DNA of 64,000 nucleotides, from NCBI GenBank assembly GCA_025531455.1, contig JAMYHL010000073.1:142279-206278 (forward strand), in the 5' to 3' direction. Both the position numbers and the translations under genes were made by a program. Of the stretch, positions 13,904 to 26,248 are shown piece by piece (position 1 is the stretch's first letter; each line of letters opens with the position of its first letter). The notes under the pieces are model-generated. The model made no database searches. It was not told the origin of the DNA and saw nothing but the letters and a program-made list of their open reading frames with translations. Origin of the DNA: Apiotrichum sp. Y4204. Lineage: Eukaryota > Basidiomycota > Tremellomycetes > Trichosporonales > Trichosporonaceae.

Positions 13904-13930
13904 AGTATTGCCCGCCTTACGGCGGGCGAC
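13807..13930 (-). ncRNA. U6 spliceosomal snRNA
   Basis: Read on the minus strand, the gene contains the near-invariant U6 core: GGAACGATACAGAGAAGATT, then AGCAUUGCCCCUGCAUAAGGAUGACA. This includes the ACAGAGA box, the AGC triad and the internal stem-loop. The 5' end folds as GCCCGCC-GUAA-GGCGGGC. The 3' end folds as UCCAC-UUCG-GUGGA, followed by a seven-U Pol III terminator. No mRNA-type intron interrupts it, unlike some basidiomycete and fission-yeast U6 genes. The 5' end is placed by homology and could shift by a few bases. A TATAAA-like element is weak (TTTATC at 13949-13954 on the plus strand). Confidence 0.95.
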
Positions 13931-14387
13931 AGTTAAGGCTGGCGGAGCTTTATCGTGAGGTAGATTTGGCGGATTTCTGGGACAGATCGCCATTTACGTA
14001 ATGACCACCCTACCCTTCTTCTTGCTCTGTTTTCCGAATGCCAAGGAATCGTCGATAGGTAATTAAGTTAAAAGCATTTGCTGTCGGGTGTCTAGCCGGA
14101 GCCAGCCCCAGTCTGACAACCAGCATTCAGACTTGGCAACTTGGAGCTGTGGGCAGTTCACAGTCGGCTTGGCCCATCTCTTGTGGCTCGACGGACAGAA
14201 GCGTACCCCTTAAAGTCAAACGCGCTTAGATGAGACGACGTAGCCTGAATGTGCTGCGTGTTGACCGGAGCAACATTATCATTATCATCTTCCTTTACCC
14301 ATGCCGAATTACTCAATAGCACGCAACCACCGCGATCGCATGCACACTACATACTGTACTACAATCTTAGAACTGTGGTTACACTAA

Positions 14388-17353
14388 TCAACCTCTGGCA
14401 TCAAACGCCCATAGTCCTCGGCCAAGGCGACTGCTCACTGGCTCACGGCGCGGAAGCGCTACACTACCAGGGCTGGGCTCTCCTTCCCAGGGACCAGTCT
14501 TGAGCGCGGCTCCATTGCTGCCAGGTGTGGACCCGCTGGTACGCTCAAGGGCCCCATGGGAGCCCCGTTCGCTACCAACGGGTGTCGGCCGTCCGTTGGC
14601 ATTAGGAGGTGAGGCGTTCCCAACGCGACGCCCACTGACGACGATATCGCGACGGTCCATGTCGGCCTTGTCGTGCGGGATGGGACGGCTCCCGAACGAT
14701 TCGCGGTCATATACTCCATGGTGGCTCTCGCGCTCGCGGTCTCGATCTCGGTCCCGGTCGCGTTCTCGATCCGGCTGGGCCGGCGCATTGGAAGGCACAC
14801 GACGGTCTTGCTGATGACGTTCCTTGTCCCGTCTCTCCTTTTCCCGTCGGTCACGCTGCGCCTCCTCCTCCAAGCGCTGGAACTCCTTCTGCCGCTGCCG
14901 CTCGCGCTCTTCAAATTCCCAGTCCTCGTTGTGATTGTTGTGACGAGTCGGTGGTGCCGTGGACGGTGCTGAAGCATTGACAGTGGACGCCTCATTGGCG
15001 GATGCAATCTTGCTGTCCACCATGGACATGAGTTTCTCGGTCCTCGCAAGCATACCCTCCAACCAGCGCTTGCCTTCACGGAGCTGTTCGCGGTGCTCGG
15101 CCAGTTCACGGCGTCCCATACTGTAATGCTGTCCGTACGCTGAGGGAGGGAGGGCGGAACTGATGTAGCGCAACGAATCGCGAGGGGGCTCGGGCGATAC
15201 ACGACGAGGCGGCGACATCTGATTCGCCTTAGACGAAGACGATGGCGCCGCACCGGCGTTCGCAGCAGCTGTGGGAGGCGTCGCCAAATCCCGCCTGCCG
15301 AAACTGAAGCCTCCATATCTACTCGTGGAAAGATTGGACCAGGGTGACGAGATAACATTGGCCGACTCCCGCGGATTGGGGCCATAAATTGAGTAACGAG
15401 GGCTGGCGCCCGAATACCCAGAGGCATTTGTTCCTCGAGGGGCCGAAGATGCCCCCGTGGCAGAAGCGGCAGCAGAGCCGGCGGCCTGCCGACCGTCGGT
15501 AGTTTGCGCCAACGGCGAGCGAGAATAGCGTTCTCGTGAACGATCACGGTCCTTCTCCCCAACTAATCCAACGAGCCCAAGGCTGTGTGCGCTCGGCAGA
15601 CGAGGGTCGTCCTCCGACTTGCGCTTCACTCCGCGAGGCTCGTCATCCTTGTCGGCGTCCATTGGCCGATGACCTTTGTCGCGGAGCTCAGGAGAGCGGC
15701 TAGCGGAGACGACCTTTGTCTGGGGGGCGATGGAAAGCAAAGTTTCGGCTGCAAGCTGATGCGAAATCTGCAGTGTAAGCGATGTATGCTGGCCCATATT
15801 CTCACCTCTTGCCCGTGTTCCTTTTCCTCACGACGGTCCTCTATCCACCAAGGCTTCTTGCGTTCAGCATTTGCTGCAGCACCTGACGTCGGGATGATAA
15901 GGGGAACACCCTTACGACCAAGGTCGCGCTGTGGCCCTCCAGCACCCCAGGGTGATGAACTCATCGCTTGGTAACCTCGCGACTTGTCGTCCCCCGGATA
16001 GCCAGAGTTGGGACCGCCGTGTCCACCAGGCATGGATGTGACAGCGCCTCCAGGAGAAGCGGTGGCACTCTGAGATCCGCCACGGCCGGCAGGCGCGCTT
16101 GCAGCAGCCACAGCAGGAACACGTTTCCGGCGCTTGATAACCGTCTTCTTCATGGCGACTGGCCGCGGCACGCCATGGAGCTTGTGGTAGAGGCCACAAG
16201 CGTTGCACTGAGGGCGACCTTCCTCGTCACGGCGCCAGAGTGGGGTCGTACTTGTTCCGCAGTTGCGACAGCTCATGCCGATTGGGGTCGCGGCCAAACC
16301 GTTGCCCGCAGGGGTCCCTCCAGGCTGCTGTGATTTTTCGGGAGCATCGGACTCCGGCGAGGCCCTGCCCTTTGCCGGAGTAGATGCGCCGGACTGCGTT
16401 GCCGGACCTTGTTGAGAATTGGGAGGATAACGGTCGTTGGGGCCGCCTTGCCTCGAAAGACCTGACATCAGGCCCAGGCCCCACGGATTCGGACGTTCAG
16501 TGGGGGATGCCTTCCGCGGTCGGTCAATGCCCTCGGCAGGACCTGCACAAGATCCAGTCATCGCGCTTTGAGCGGCCAAGGAGTTGTTGTATGTTGGACA
16601 GCCCTCGCAAGCAGACTTTCCACCGGCGCCATTGCAACGGCCATCACCAGGACAAGTCCCTGGGGCGGCATGGTCGGATTCTGGTAGTGGTGGCGGTGAA
16701 GTCGACATTGGGGCAAGCGACCTCCGTTTCTTAGCCCGATTCTCGTCGTCTTCCTTCTTTACTCCGGACCGCCGAGGGACACGTCGAGGACCGTGCATGT
16801 CATCGTCGGCTTGCATGCTACGTCCGGTAACGGACTCGAGTTCATCCTTGGGCTGCACGGAGCTTGCGCGCGAAGGCAGAACCGAGGGAGGCTCAGATGG
16901 GCCGGTGTGCGGGCCAGGAGTTTCAGGATCTGGGGTGTCGTCTTCGCCACCTCGTTCATTTGATGGGCCAAAGCCGGCACCCCATGAACGTCCAAATTTC
17001 GCCCTCCACGAACTCATTGGGATATCGGAGGCTGGAGCGGGGGCTACGTTCGGCTCGCCGTTACGCGGCGGAAATTCGTGACGAGTGATAGATGCGGATG
17101 TCGGAGGTTGAGGTGCACTAGGTCCGTCGTCGTCGTCCAGCTCGTCTTCCTCCTCCTCGGGCTGGTTTGACAATGAACCACGGGTGTCCGAGATACGAGG
17201 GCCGGCAAACCGATGATATGCGAGCGAGGTGGTCCCTGCGATGGGAGACAAGGGAGCCGAGCCCGGTGCCCTTGGCGAATGTTTTGTTGAGGTGGTGGGG
17301 GAGGCAGGGGTGGTGGTGGATTGGAGGGGAGAAGCTCCTGGCCCGGTCGACAT
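14388..17353 (-). CDS. CIR1: Iron-responsive GATA transcription factor (Cir1/Fep1/Urbs1 type)
   Basis: Nuclear regulator expected to control iron uptake genes through GATA-type sites. Exons 15806-17353 and 14388-15767 are joined across a 38-nt intron; 975 aa. The Cys-rich iron-sensing block at about 234-252 ([19 protein letters not shown]) is the hallmark of SRE/Urbs1/Fep1/Cir1 factors. One GATA finger follows: C362-x2-C365-x17-C383-x2-C386, with [18 protein letters not shown], then a basic tail IKRRKR likely to be the NLS. Only one finger is present; ascomycete and Ustilago homologues have two flanking the Cys-rich block. The long C-terminal part is Ser/Pro-rich with an Arg/Glu coiled-coil segment (near 14750-14920) and RD repeats. 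Start is the ATG at 17353. The family call is firm; the symbol follows the Cryptococcus homologue by inference. Confidence 0.87.
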
Positions 17354-17834
17354 GGTGCCTGCACGCGTTAGTCGAAATAAACAGAGATGATGGATTGATA
17401 GGCAGGATTAGATGTAATGCAAGATGGGGGATTGAGGGAGAGATGGGATGTAGATAAGAATCGTCGAGCGGATGAACAAGTCAAATCGCGCACGCCTGTG
17501 CGGTGCGTACGGCACAGTAACACTACACTCTAGGCGTGCCTTTCCACACGACGCTATCAGGGCTCGGATTGCGACAGGACAGTGTATTATCCAGGATGCG
17601 AAGATGCCGGTGGGACTGCGGAGTACGTGTGCGATTGACGACAGACGACGCACTGGGTGTGGTGGCAATTTGTCTGCCAAAGGGAAGGCGATTGATAAGA
17701 AAACAAAAAAGGACAAGAAAATCCTTTGGTGGAGGAAGAAGGATCGATACTGACGAGGTTATCTCACGGACGCACTGTTGCTGCCGGATAGAAGATGGAT
17801 GCGTGGATACGCGGATGGATGAATGGATGGGTGA

Positions 17835-17893
17835 ATGGATGGATGGATGGATGGATGGATGGATGGATGGATGGATGGATGGATGGATGGATG
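17835..17893. repeat. (GGAT)n tetranucleotide array
   Basis: A perfect 59-bp GGAT run extends an imperfect run from about 17814. It lies 480 bp upstream of the CIR1-like ATG and reads as ATCC in the direction of that gene. Confidence 0.9.
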
Positions 17894-19614
17894 AAAGGCC
17901 GACCGTTAAGGTGTGCTGCGTGTGTTTTGTTGTGTTGTGCGAGTAACGGTGCAAATGAGGAGATCGATTAGACCTGATGACTCCATGCACAGCAACAGCG
18001 AGCAGAAAAGGGGAAGGCGCTGTGTGGTATGGTGTGGTGTGGTGGGGGTGGTGGGGTGGTGATGGGTGGGGGAGGACGATACCCGGATTAGAGAGAGAGA
18101 GAGAAAGTAGTGTGTACGGTGGTGCGTACACAGTGCCCCGGCTCCGATCCGCTTTCTAGGACAACGTGGACTTGAGTACTTGGGTACTTGGGTGGGCTCC
18201 GCCAAAAATGGATTCCACTAGCCCGGCGCGGCGTTATCTGCGGATGTATCCGTTGGTGCCTTGGGGGCGATGGGAGGTTGTGACCGAATTGATTTCGATT
18301 TGGTTTCCTGTCTGATGTGGTGTAAGCAACAGTTTACCGAGAACGCCAAAGTGGATGTGGAAAGATGGGAGGGCGTGTAAGTGTAATCCCGATGGCAATG
18401 ACAACAGAAGATGGTGGTGGTGAGGAGGGATACTGAGAATAGATGGTAGAGATTACGATAATAAACGAATGGATGGCTGCGATTGATAATCGCCTCCAGG
18501 GCCAAGCGCCGTGAAAAAAGACCGGAGAGGAGAAAAGGGGCAAGGGGCCAGCAGGGGGTGGGAGGGGGGGGGGAGAAATCGGAGAGGGTATGTGACAGGA
18601 CAGATAGCGGGAAGACAAACGATCACGCTGTCACAACCACTGCAAACAACCACCAAAAGCAACAATCAAAAGCATGCAAGCCTTATATGTGTACTGGGCA
18701 ATGGCATGGCCGAGATAACATACAAAGCAAACCTCCCAAGACAGCAAGTATGTCTATACTGCATGTCCTGTAATGAGGCAGCGAGCACGGCTTCCCGCAC
18801 GGCTATTGATTGCCTTGGTAGTATGAAAAAGGCAGCTGTCGCCGAGCTCTCCCAGGCCTCCCGAGTCCCCAAACGTGAACAGTTGTACGCACTTATGAGA
18901 CTCGCACGTCAATGACTCTGCAAGGAAAATACCAAACGTCGAACGTCGAAGTCGGCGCGGTTTCGACGATGTTGTTTGCTGTGCAGGGACAGACTGATCG
19001 TCCAGGTATATCGAGTTGCTTCAGCTTATGCCCCGTCTACGTTGTCCAAGGTTGACTATTTGGCCAATGCAAGGTCCATGCACAGCTTATTGCGCTGTCC
19101 AGGATGCACAGTGCAGCAGCGGATGGCGAATCGGGAGATAGATTGTGGATTGTGGAAGAATCGCGGGTGGCAAGATGGTTAGAGCAGAGAGGAATGGTGA
19201 ATGGGGCGACGGCGAGAACGGATGGGGGATGATTATTGGTATCGTCAACTCGGCATGTAACCGCACGACCGATGTCACACTTTTGGCAAATCAGAGGACA
19301 GCAGGAAGGGGGGTAAGATTGGATGAAGGCAAGCGCCAGGTGGGCCGAGTGAGCTTCCAGGAGACCGAGAAGGGGGTGTGAGAGGAGAGGCTCTACAGGC
19401 GACAGACCGCGAGCTAGGATGTTCTCTCCGCCGCTTAGTTTATCCTCTTTTGGTTAAGTTTGGCAGAGTGTGTTGTATGCATTTTGCATGGATTACACCA
19501 TTACACAGAGGAAAACGGAAAACGACTTGAGCACTTTTGATAATGTAAATGCAGTAATTAATGGAAGACTTGATAGGCGTGGCGAGAGAAGCGCGGTCAA
19601 AGTTTGTTCGGCAC

Positions 19615-19626
19615 GGGGGGGGGGGG
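19615..19626 (+). repeat. Homopolymer G12
   Basis: Twelve consecutive guanines, in a non-coding stretch also holding a shorter G run near 18565. Confidence 0.8.
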
Positions 19627-19750
19627 ATCACAGGATCACAGCTGTTCAGGGGTGGGGGGTGGGGCGCAGCAGGATGAGCAGAGACTGATTAGATGGCCAC
19701 ACGGCCACACGGCCCACTCGGCGCTCGGGTCCGCCTTGCCTCCGCTAAGA

Positions 19751-19777
19751 TTGATATTGATTTGATTTGATTTGATA
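19751..19777 (+). repeat. (TTTGA)n short tandem array
   Basis: About five copies of a pentanucleotide TTTGA/TTGAT unit, one of them altered. Confidence 0.75.
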
Positions 19778-20504
19778 TCTCCCGACGGCTGGTTGGCCAG
19801 TCGGCCAGTGGCACAAAAGTGACACCAGGCCGGGGGACCTGTCTCACAGCCCAAAACAGAATCGCTCATATCCGTTATACCGTAATTGTTCTGATACTCT
19901 GCTATCTTGCTCGTTTCTACGCATTCGTCACTCTCCGACCCTCTCTTTCTGCCTCACTCTCTCTCTGTGCTCGCTCGTCCTCCTTTCTGTTATAATGATG
20001 CACCCTTCCCCCTTCCCCCCATCCCTCTACTAGCTGCGAGTGCGATCACCAGCGGAGTAATGCCCCTTACAAGTACCAACAGACTTGATTGATATGCGTC
20101 AATGCACTCCGCGACATAATGCATAGGGGCGATAGTGATCAAGATGACATGGTGGGCTACATATCGCGATTTTTATCGAATTATCGATGACACACAGTAT
20201 CCTAGGGTGTGCTGGGCGCGGGATAGACCCGGGACTGGGATCGACAGCACGGCAACGACAGCACAACAGATTCACCGCCACCGGCCACACACCGGCCACA
20301 GGCCATTATTCTGTGGGACAAAGGTGATAGGGCCCGGCAGGGCGTAACAACAAGGGCAATGATACCATGACGCCCCGGTGCACGGGCGCAAGGTACACAA
20401 GTGGCAGGCCATGGCAGGGCAAGGGGGCAAGAGATTAGACAAGAACGGCAAGATGCGGGCGGCTGGCGCACACATCAAACACCGCTCAAAAACAAGAGGT
20501 TGGG

Positions 20505-20539
<35 letters not shown>
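20505..20539 (+). repeat. A35 homopolymer
   Basis: Thirty-five uninterrupted adenines followed by a C run. No coding frame or retroelement domain is visible upstream. It could be a microsatellite or the relic tail of an inserted retrocopy. The motif GGTGCAC occurs on both sides (about 20374 and 20551), too short to be proof of a target duplication. Confidence 0.85.
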
Positions 20540-20541
<2 letters not shown>

Positions 20542-23500
20542 CCCACCGGAGGTGCACAACATGCAACACTTGCCTTGGTGTATGCTTGGGTGACCGCCGG
20601 ACTCGCCGCGCGGACCTTTTCCTCAAGAACCCTCTGACCCTGCAGGGCAGCACCACGATGAGCGATGCCCAAACACCAAGACAGCAAAACAAATTGTGGT
20701 GCTGTCTAAGCGATCTGAGGAGCCAAAGCCGATCCGGAGCAAGGCCAACCGGGTATCAGTAGTCTCGACGCGCTCGACGACCTCTAAAATAAGCAGCCAA
20801 TAGATCGTTGATAACATCACTGTCGGAGTCGCTGGACCCATTCATAGCTAGCAACCATATGACAGCTAGACAGGTATCGTGCGCGACCCGATTGTCAACC
20901 ATAGCAAACGCTGTCTCAGTCAGAATGGTGCTCCACACGAACTGTAGAAAATCCAGACACGGGACACCTCATCGGACCACGATGGCGTCCTTTCATTCGG
21001 CAAGGAGCTCGGAACTGCCGCGCACTCCGCCGCGGGGACCCTTATCAGATGGTGCGCTGACGGTGGATACGACCGGCGAAAGGCAACGGCATCGCTTAAA
21101 AAGGTGTCCTCTTTTTTTGTTTCCTTTTTCCGGCACCGCTCTCCAGCTTTCATATCAACGGGTTTTGCATCTTTGGCCTGCGTGTGTCCTGACAATCTGG
21201 TCTTGAGCGAGGGCAAATGCATGGACTTTTGCAATCGGTCCTCTGATCTCCTGAAAGAAAAACTTGATCAAGATTGAGGATATGAGGATGTTCTTGAAAT
21301 GTTCCTGCTGCCGGTCCCCGGGTGCTCGGTATGCTCGGTTTTCACTCGTAATCTCAGGGAAGATTCAGTAGCAGGGCGATGGGGATTGTCCAAATGGGCT
21401 GGCTATATCCGACCCAAGCCCGGTACTCCGGGCCAGTCAAAACGAAGAACTGGCGGAATCACACGGTAGAGTACCCGGGTTAATGCGTGGACTGCTGAAA
21501 AGCCGAATGTCTCGGCTACAGTCGTAGTAGCACAGTAGTCCTAATCAGTGTGGCTTGCCGCAACGGAACGGCGCACCAGCAGGGCAACACACACCGTTGC
21601 ACCGGACATCATATGCAGCGTATGTGCCATATTATCATATTGCGCCATACACCTGGCCAGTACGGCCCCTACACGGGTGGTGGAAAATGGGACGAGAGTC
21701 TCGGCATGCTCGGTGCTCGGCATACCCCGGCGCATGCCGCATGGTAAAGGTGAAGGTGACGTTCATTGGTCACTGGTCACAGATCAAACGACCGCCCATC
21801 CATCATCGGTGCCTGGCGATTTCAATGGTCGGGGTCTTTTGCCCTTTTGCCCTCGCGCCCTCGGCCCACGAGCCCACGAGGCCCCAATCTGCCAAAGCAC
21901 CAAAGGGCAAACAGCCTAACGGCAAAGGGAAAGGACCAGTGAAATCTGTAATCTGCCACCCTGCTGATCCGGATCTCCGGATGATCCACGGATCCACGCT
22001 ACAGGGCTTGCCCCGTAATCTATGATCCCCACAGGGACAAAGCCGAGATGCGGTCATCCCCCGGCCTTCCCCGATCCTCGGACCATTCACCGGACTACCG
22101 GAGATGCATGCGGTATTTTGCATCGACGAGTATCGTATATCTTGAGTGCGCCATTATCGATATCTCCCACACCCTCCCACCAGCAAGGCTCATGGCCATC
22201 GAGTTTCGTCCTTGTTATATACCTCAAGGCTATGCATGGCTATGATCATGAAGGTATGAAGTTCCGCGATCGCACTAGCTCATCGTGGCATCTACAAATC
22301 CGCCGTCATTGCATTCACACGCCGTGAGTAGGGATAGTCCAATGGAGGAACAATAGAAGAAATAATGATGGCAACATGAGCAGGGGGGGCGAGAACCGTT
22401 GTAGTGCAGATAAGCGCACAATTGCATTCCATTGCAGTAGTCATTCGGGTCTCAGCTACTGTGTAGTGCATGTCCAACGTACAACGGCCCGCCCAGCCGC
22501 TCCTTATCGTCAGGTTTGGAGGCAATACTAGGCGCCCGAAACCTCGCGCCACCTCGTGACCTCGTTCACCTCACCACTGCTACTAATTCCAAGAAAACCC
22601 ATACTGGAATTTGCAGACGTGCAAACATGACAAAGCGCGACAGGGAACACATGTAACATGCAACACACGGGTCCACGGCCCGTGATAGAAAGTGGGAGTT
22701 CCTTGTGTGCTTCTGTCTTCGCTGTCGCATGGGTTCGTCAATTTGTGGCCTGTGGCGCATGCCACTCTCTGCCACAATCAACCGCCCAAGCAGTACGAAT
22801 CGAAGGTGCTGGCTCTTTAATGGACCGTATGACGGTTGAATCAGAGCGAGGTTCATGTAAGGCTGCTAGCAGTTTCTAGTTGAACGAGCATTTTCACTGT
22901 GTTAATCCTTTGATATCCGAGCCCGAAACTCAGGGAATACCCAACACTAAGACAACCGACTGTACCAACCTGCAATATTCATGAACCCAAGTCATGTGTG
23001 CGTGTGACAGAACCGTGTGGCCTTCGTGTACATGAATTGAAGCTTGGATTGAACGGGGCACAGCGTCCAAGCCGCTGAAACGCGCGACTTTGCGACACGG
23101 GGTTCACTGACTCACAGGATCACAGGGGGGCTTTTCGGGCCACGGCATCCTGGTCAGCGCTGCCCCGAAAGCTGACCCTTCACTATCAGAGTATTAGATG
23201 TTCTGTGCATCTGATCAAGCGGGCAGGTTGGCGTCGGTTCGTCGGGCGGTGATCTAGCATCAACGCGATGGACCTGAATTCTGCCGAAAGACATTGGGTT
23301 ATCACGGAAAGATATTTCCAGATATGACAATCGGTCCATGAGAACCGGAGGTTTCGGGGCCAGCTGATACGAAAGAGGCGCTCGTATCGAGCGCCAATGT
23401 CATTGGCGTCCGTGTCTCTTTCTCGGCGGACACCCCACCACTCTTGATGATCTTCCCTCAGGCGCTGGCCCTATAGCTGTACGCTGTCATTGTTTGCTGT

Positions 23501-24018
23501 GAGCTATTGTGATTGCTATCGAACTGAGTCACTGGACCATGGCGCAATGATTTGTGCTGAAGACAATAGGAGCACGTTCGCTGACTATTGTGCGTGCACC
23601 ATAGGGCGTCGGACGAGAAGGGGGAGGCACGGGCATGCCCTCGTACCCCGCTGCAATCGCATTCCGCAGTTTGCGCCACCGATCCACATGTCCACATCTT
23701 GTGATCGGATCGAGCTGGTCCTGAGCGGACAGGAGGTCGCGGATGCTGGATCGAGGTGCAGCGACAGCGGCCGAGCGGACCCAGCGGACAAGTATTAAAA
23801 ATGTAGTAGCAGACGGGTCAATGTGCGGCGGCAGAGCTCATAGAGGGCCAGAGGGACAGCGGGGCAGTTCCATCTGGGGAGTGTTTAGAGCATTTAGAGG
23901 TCAGCCAGCACAAGTGCGTTCTGCAATTCAGCACAAGCAAGTCGTAGAAAGCTGATCTGCGATTCGTTGAACGGGTCGGACCCAATCCCGATTCAGCATT
24001 GGGCAGTTCACAATGGTT

Positions 24019-24093
24019 CTCATGTACCCACATCTCATGTACCCGCATCTCACGTACCCACATCTCATGTACCCACATCTCATGTACCCACAC
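24019..24093. repeat. Five copies of a 15-bp tandem unit
   Basis: Unit CTCATGTACCCACAT is repeated about five times with one or two substitutions per copy. Because 15 is a multiple of three, frames stay open through it on both strands. Confidence 0.85.
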
Positions 24094-25772
24094 TACGCGG
24101 ACGTGCTACTTGCTGACATGCTGAACTGCAATTGCCAAATTGCCAAATGCGCCACAATGCGCCTACCATCTGGACATGCGCTTACCGCCTGGATCTGCAT
24201 GCGCACTATCAGGTTCCGCTCCGGCCGATAGCGGACCGACTGATCGACTGAATGGCTTGAACGAGTTGTTGTTCGCTTATCCATGCCAAACTCGGCGAGT
24301 CCGGCGACAGGTCTTGGTTCGGCATGTTAGATGTTATCGCCGTATCTCCCGCTATCGCCGCGTTTGTGGCGAAATTTGGCCGCAAGGTGAAGCATGACAA
24401 TCCAAGATAAGGATAATTAATAGCCACCAGTGATCATTTATATCTTTTATCAACAAGAATGGTAATCGGGCTCCTCAGGAAGGTGGGGCCAATAGGGTTT
24501 GTTCCTCGGCTAGCTCGGCTGTAGAGCAGGGTCCGGTCCTCAGGAACGGCCTGCAGGCACGGAAACCCCTTGTTTTGGCAGCACATGCCGCGCATGCCCG
24601 TTGTGACAGCAGCATGTTGATATTATTACATAAGAGATGTTGACATTTGGCATGACAGGATGACAGGGAACAACTCTCAACCGATCCAAACCAGTTTCCA
24701 AGGACTTCCCAAAAATCTTTTATCGTCCCATGGTATCGCCATCTAAATATCTGAATTCTAATAGTATCTTGCAAGTGAGCCGGAACAGAGGGTGAACCCA
24801 CTCCATAACACATTAACACATGGGGTGTGCAGCATGCAGGTGTGCAGCATGCAGCACCACCGGCCACGGGGGTACAAGGAATGGACACGAGTCTGGACCC
24901 TACCAGGCTTTCTTTATTATGCCGAGACTTTACCGGTTTTACCATGCCCTCGCGCGCCCCCTCGGCCGCCGATCACCCACGGGCTGCCTATCGGCCTCCC
25001 ACTTGTTGTCCCGTCCACCACAATCAACCCCAGTCCACAAGTCCACACTGCCTGTCCACTCTGATTACCGTCATTCCACTCTAAAGAACCGTATGTTCGG
25101 AGCCTTCAGGAACACGGTGGGCAGCCTCGGGCATCACTTTATTATTGCATTGTTTCGGTTCTCAGCAGAGTTCCCCGCTCATATTGCTATATTATATGAA
25201 CTCTTTGTTGTCGACAACTCCGGAACGACGGGGAGAAGAGATGACGGTCGATCACGATGTTGCGAACACTCCACTCTTTCGTTACTGTTCTGCAAACAGC
25301 GGGATCTAGACCGTGTCGCATCACCTAATAAATATGTTCCGATACCTCACGTAAAACGTGCCTGCCCTGCCCGCCACAGATCTCCGACAACTCTAATTGG
25401 CAGGAGTGCTGACGACCTCATTCATCTGTCAGCTCCACTCATTCGCATGGGACTCGCTGACTCCTTGCAGTGCTCTGTTGATACTATTGCTCCCTCATTC
25501 TTCCTGATGTTACTGTGATGAGCGCTTCTTGTATTTTCTCTTTTCTCTCTCATGTTGACAGCATCACGCTAAACATGGACCCCAGTCCGACTCTGGAATG
25601 TGGCAGCGCTAATGTCGAGCCACCGTGAAGTGGCAGGTAGCCTTGGAGCAAAATTTCGTTGGCAGTTATCGCCCCCGACCCACACGAGGGTTGGCAATAT
25701 CGTAGACGCTTGGTGGACAGAAAATACGATCATCAGACGCTGCGGAGGTGAGCTCCCAGCGCCCACCCGACA

Positions 25773-25808
25773 ACCCCCCTCCCCCCCCCCCCTCCTCCCT
25801 TTTTTTCC
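25773..25808 (+). repeat. 36-bp polypyrimidine tract
   Basis: A run of C and T only (C-rich, ending in seven T) in the 3' flank of the Zn2Cys6 gene. It has potential for a triplex-type structure. Confidence 0.7.
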
Positions 25809-26248
25809 ATCGTGGCGCATCATCAGGTGTCGTGTTCTAATCAGGGGAAATTCGATCTCCATCGGCGCCTTGACTTACATGGTGAATGGGACCAGCAACT
25901 ATACCATAGATAGAGGACGAATTTATTAGCCAAGGAGTCCGGCGGCTATCAAAAAGAAGGATCGTTGGATGCCGTACGAGTACTCTCGACATGGCGCTGA
26001 TCAAAAAGATTGTCCACCCCTCCCAACACACGACAAACCACCCCTCGTCCTTCAACGTGGAGGCGCGCAGTTGATGTCACTTAGTTATCACAGGTACCAG
26101 TTGCATAGTTCCGTATATGAATGCGCCCAAAGACAAAGAGGGAATGAATTATTACAAGGAGATCCGTACAATCCAAATATTAGATAGTATGTTTCCTCGG
26201 ATGAGCGAGGCAAGAGGTGGTCTGCTGCTACAGCTACAGAGTTCGTGT

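Larger units (their letters stand above)
13403..14387. other. Convergent spacer containing the U6 gene
   Basis: Lies between the ends of BCK1 and the GATA-factor gene. Apart from U6 nothing coding is seen; 13931-14387 has only short random frames. Flanking sequence is AT-richer than the genes, as expected for 3' flanks. Confidence 0.5.
17354..26248. other. 8.9 kb without a convincing gene, upstream of the CIR1-like gene
   Basis: The part next to the GATA gene (17354-18650) is strongly pyrimidine-biased on the minus strand and carries an ATCC array, so it is probably leader and promoter. The rest has frames on both strands below about 235 codons, none with a recognisable domain. Several tandem or homopolymer tracts are listed separately. 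I see no transposase, reverse transcriptase, tRNA or snRNA here. It may hold noncoding transcripts or decayed sequence. Confidence 0.5.

Noticed and set aside
17523..18131. 202-codon minus frame containing IHPS repeats
   Set aside because: The repeat is only the translation of the GGAT microsatellite upstream of the CIR1-like gene.
24820..25518. 232-codon open frame on the plus strand
   Set aside because: No recognisable motif, and it starts in a CATGCAG-type repeat. Composition is like surrounding non-coding DNA.
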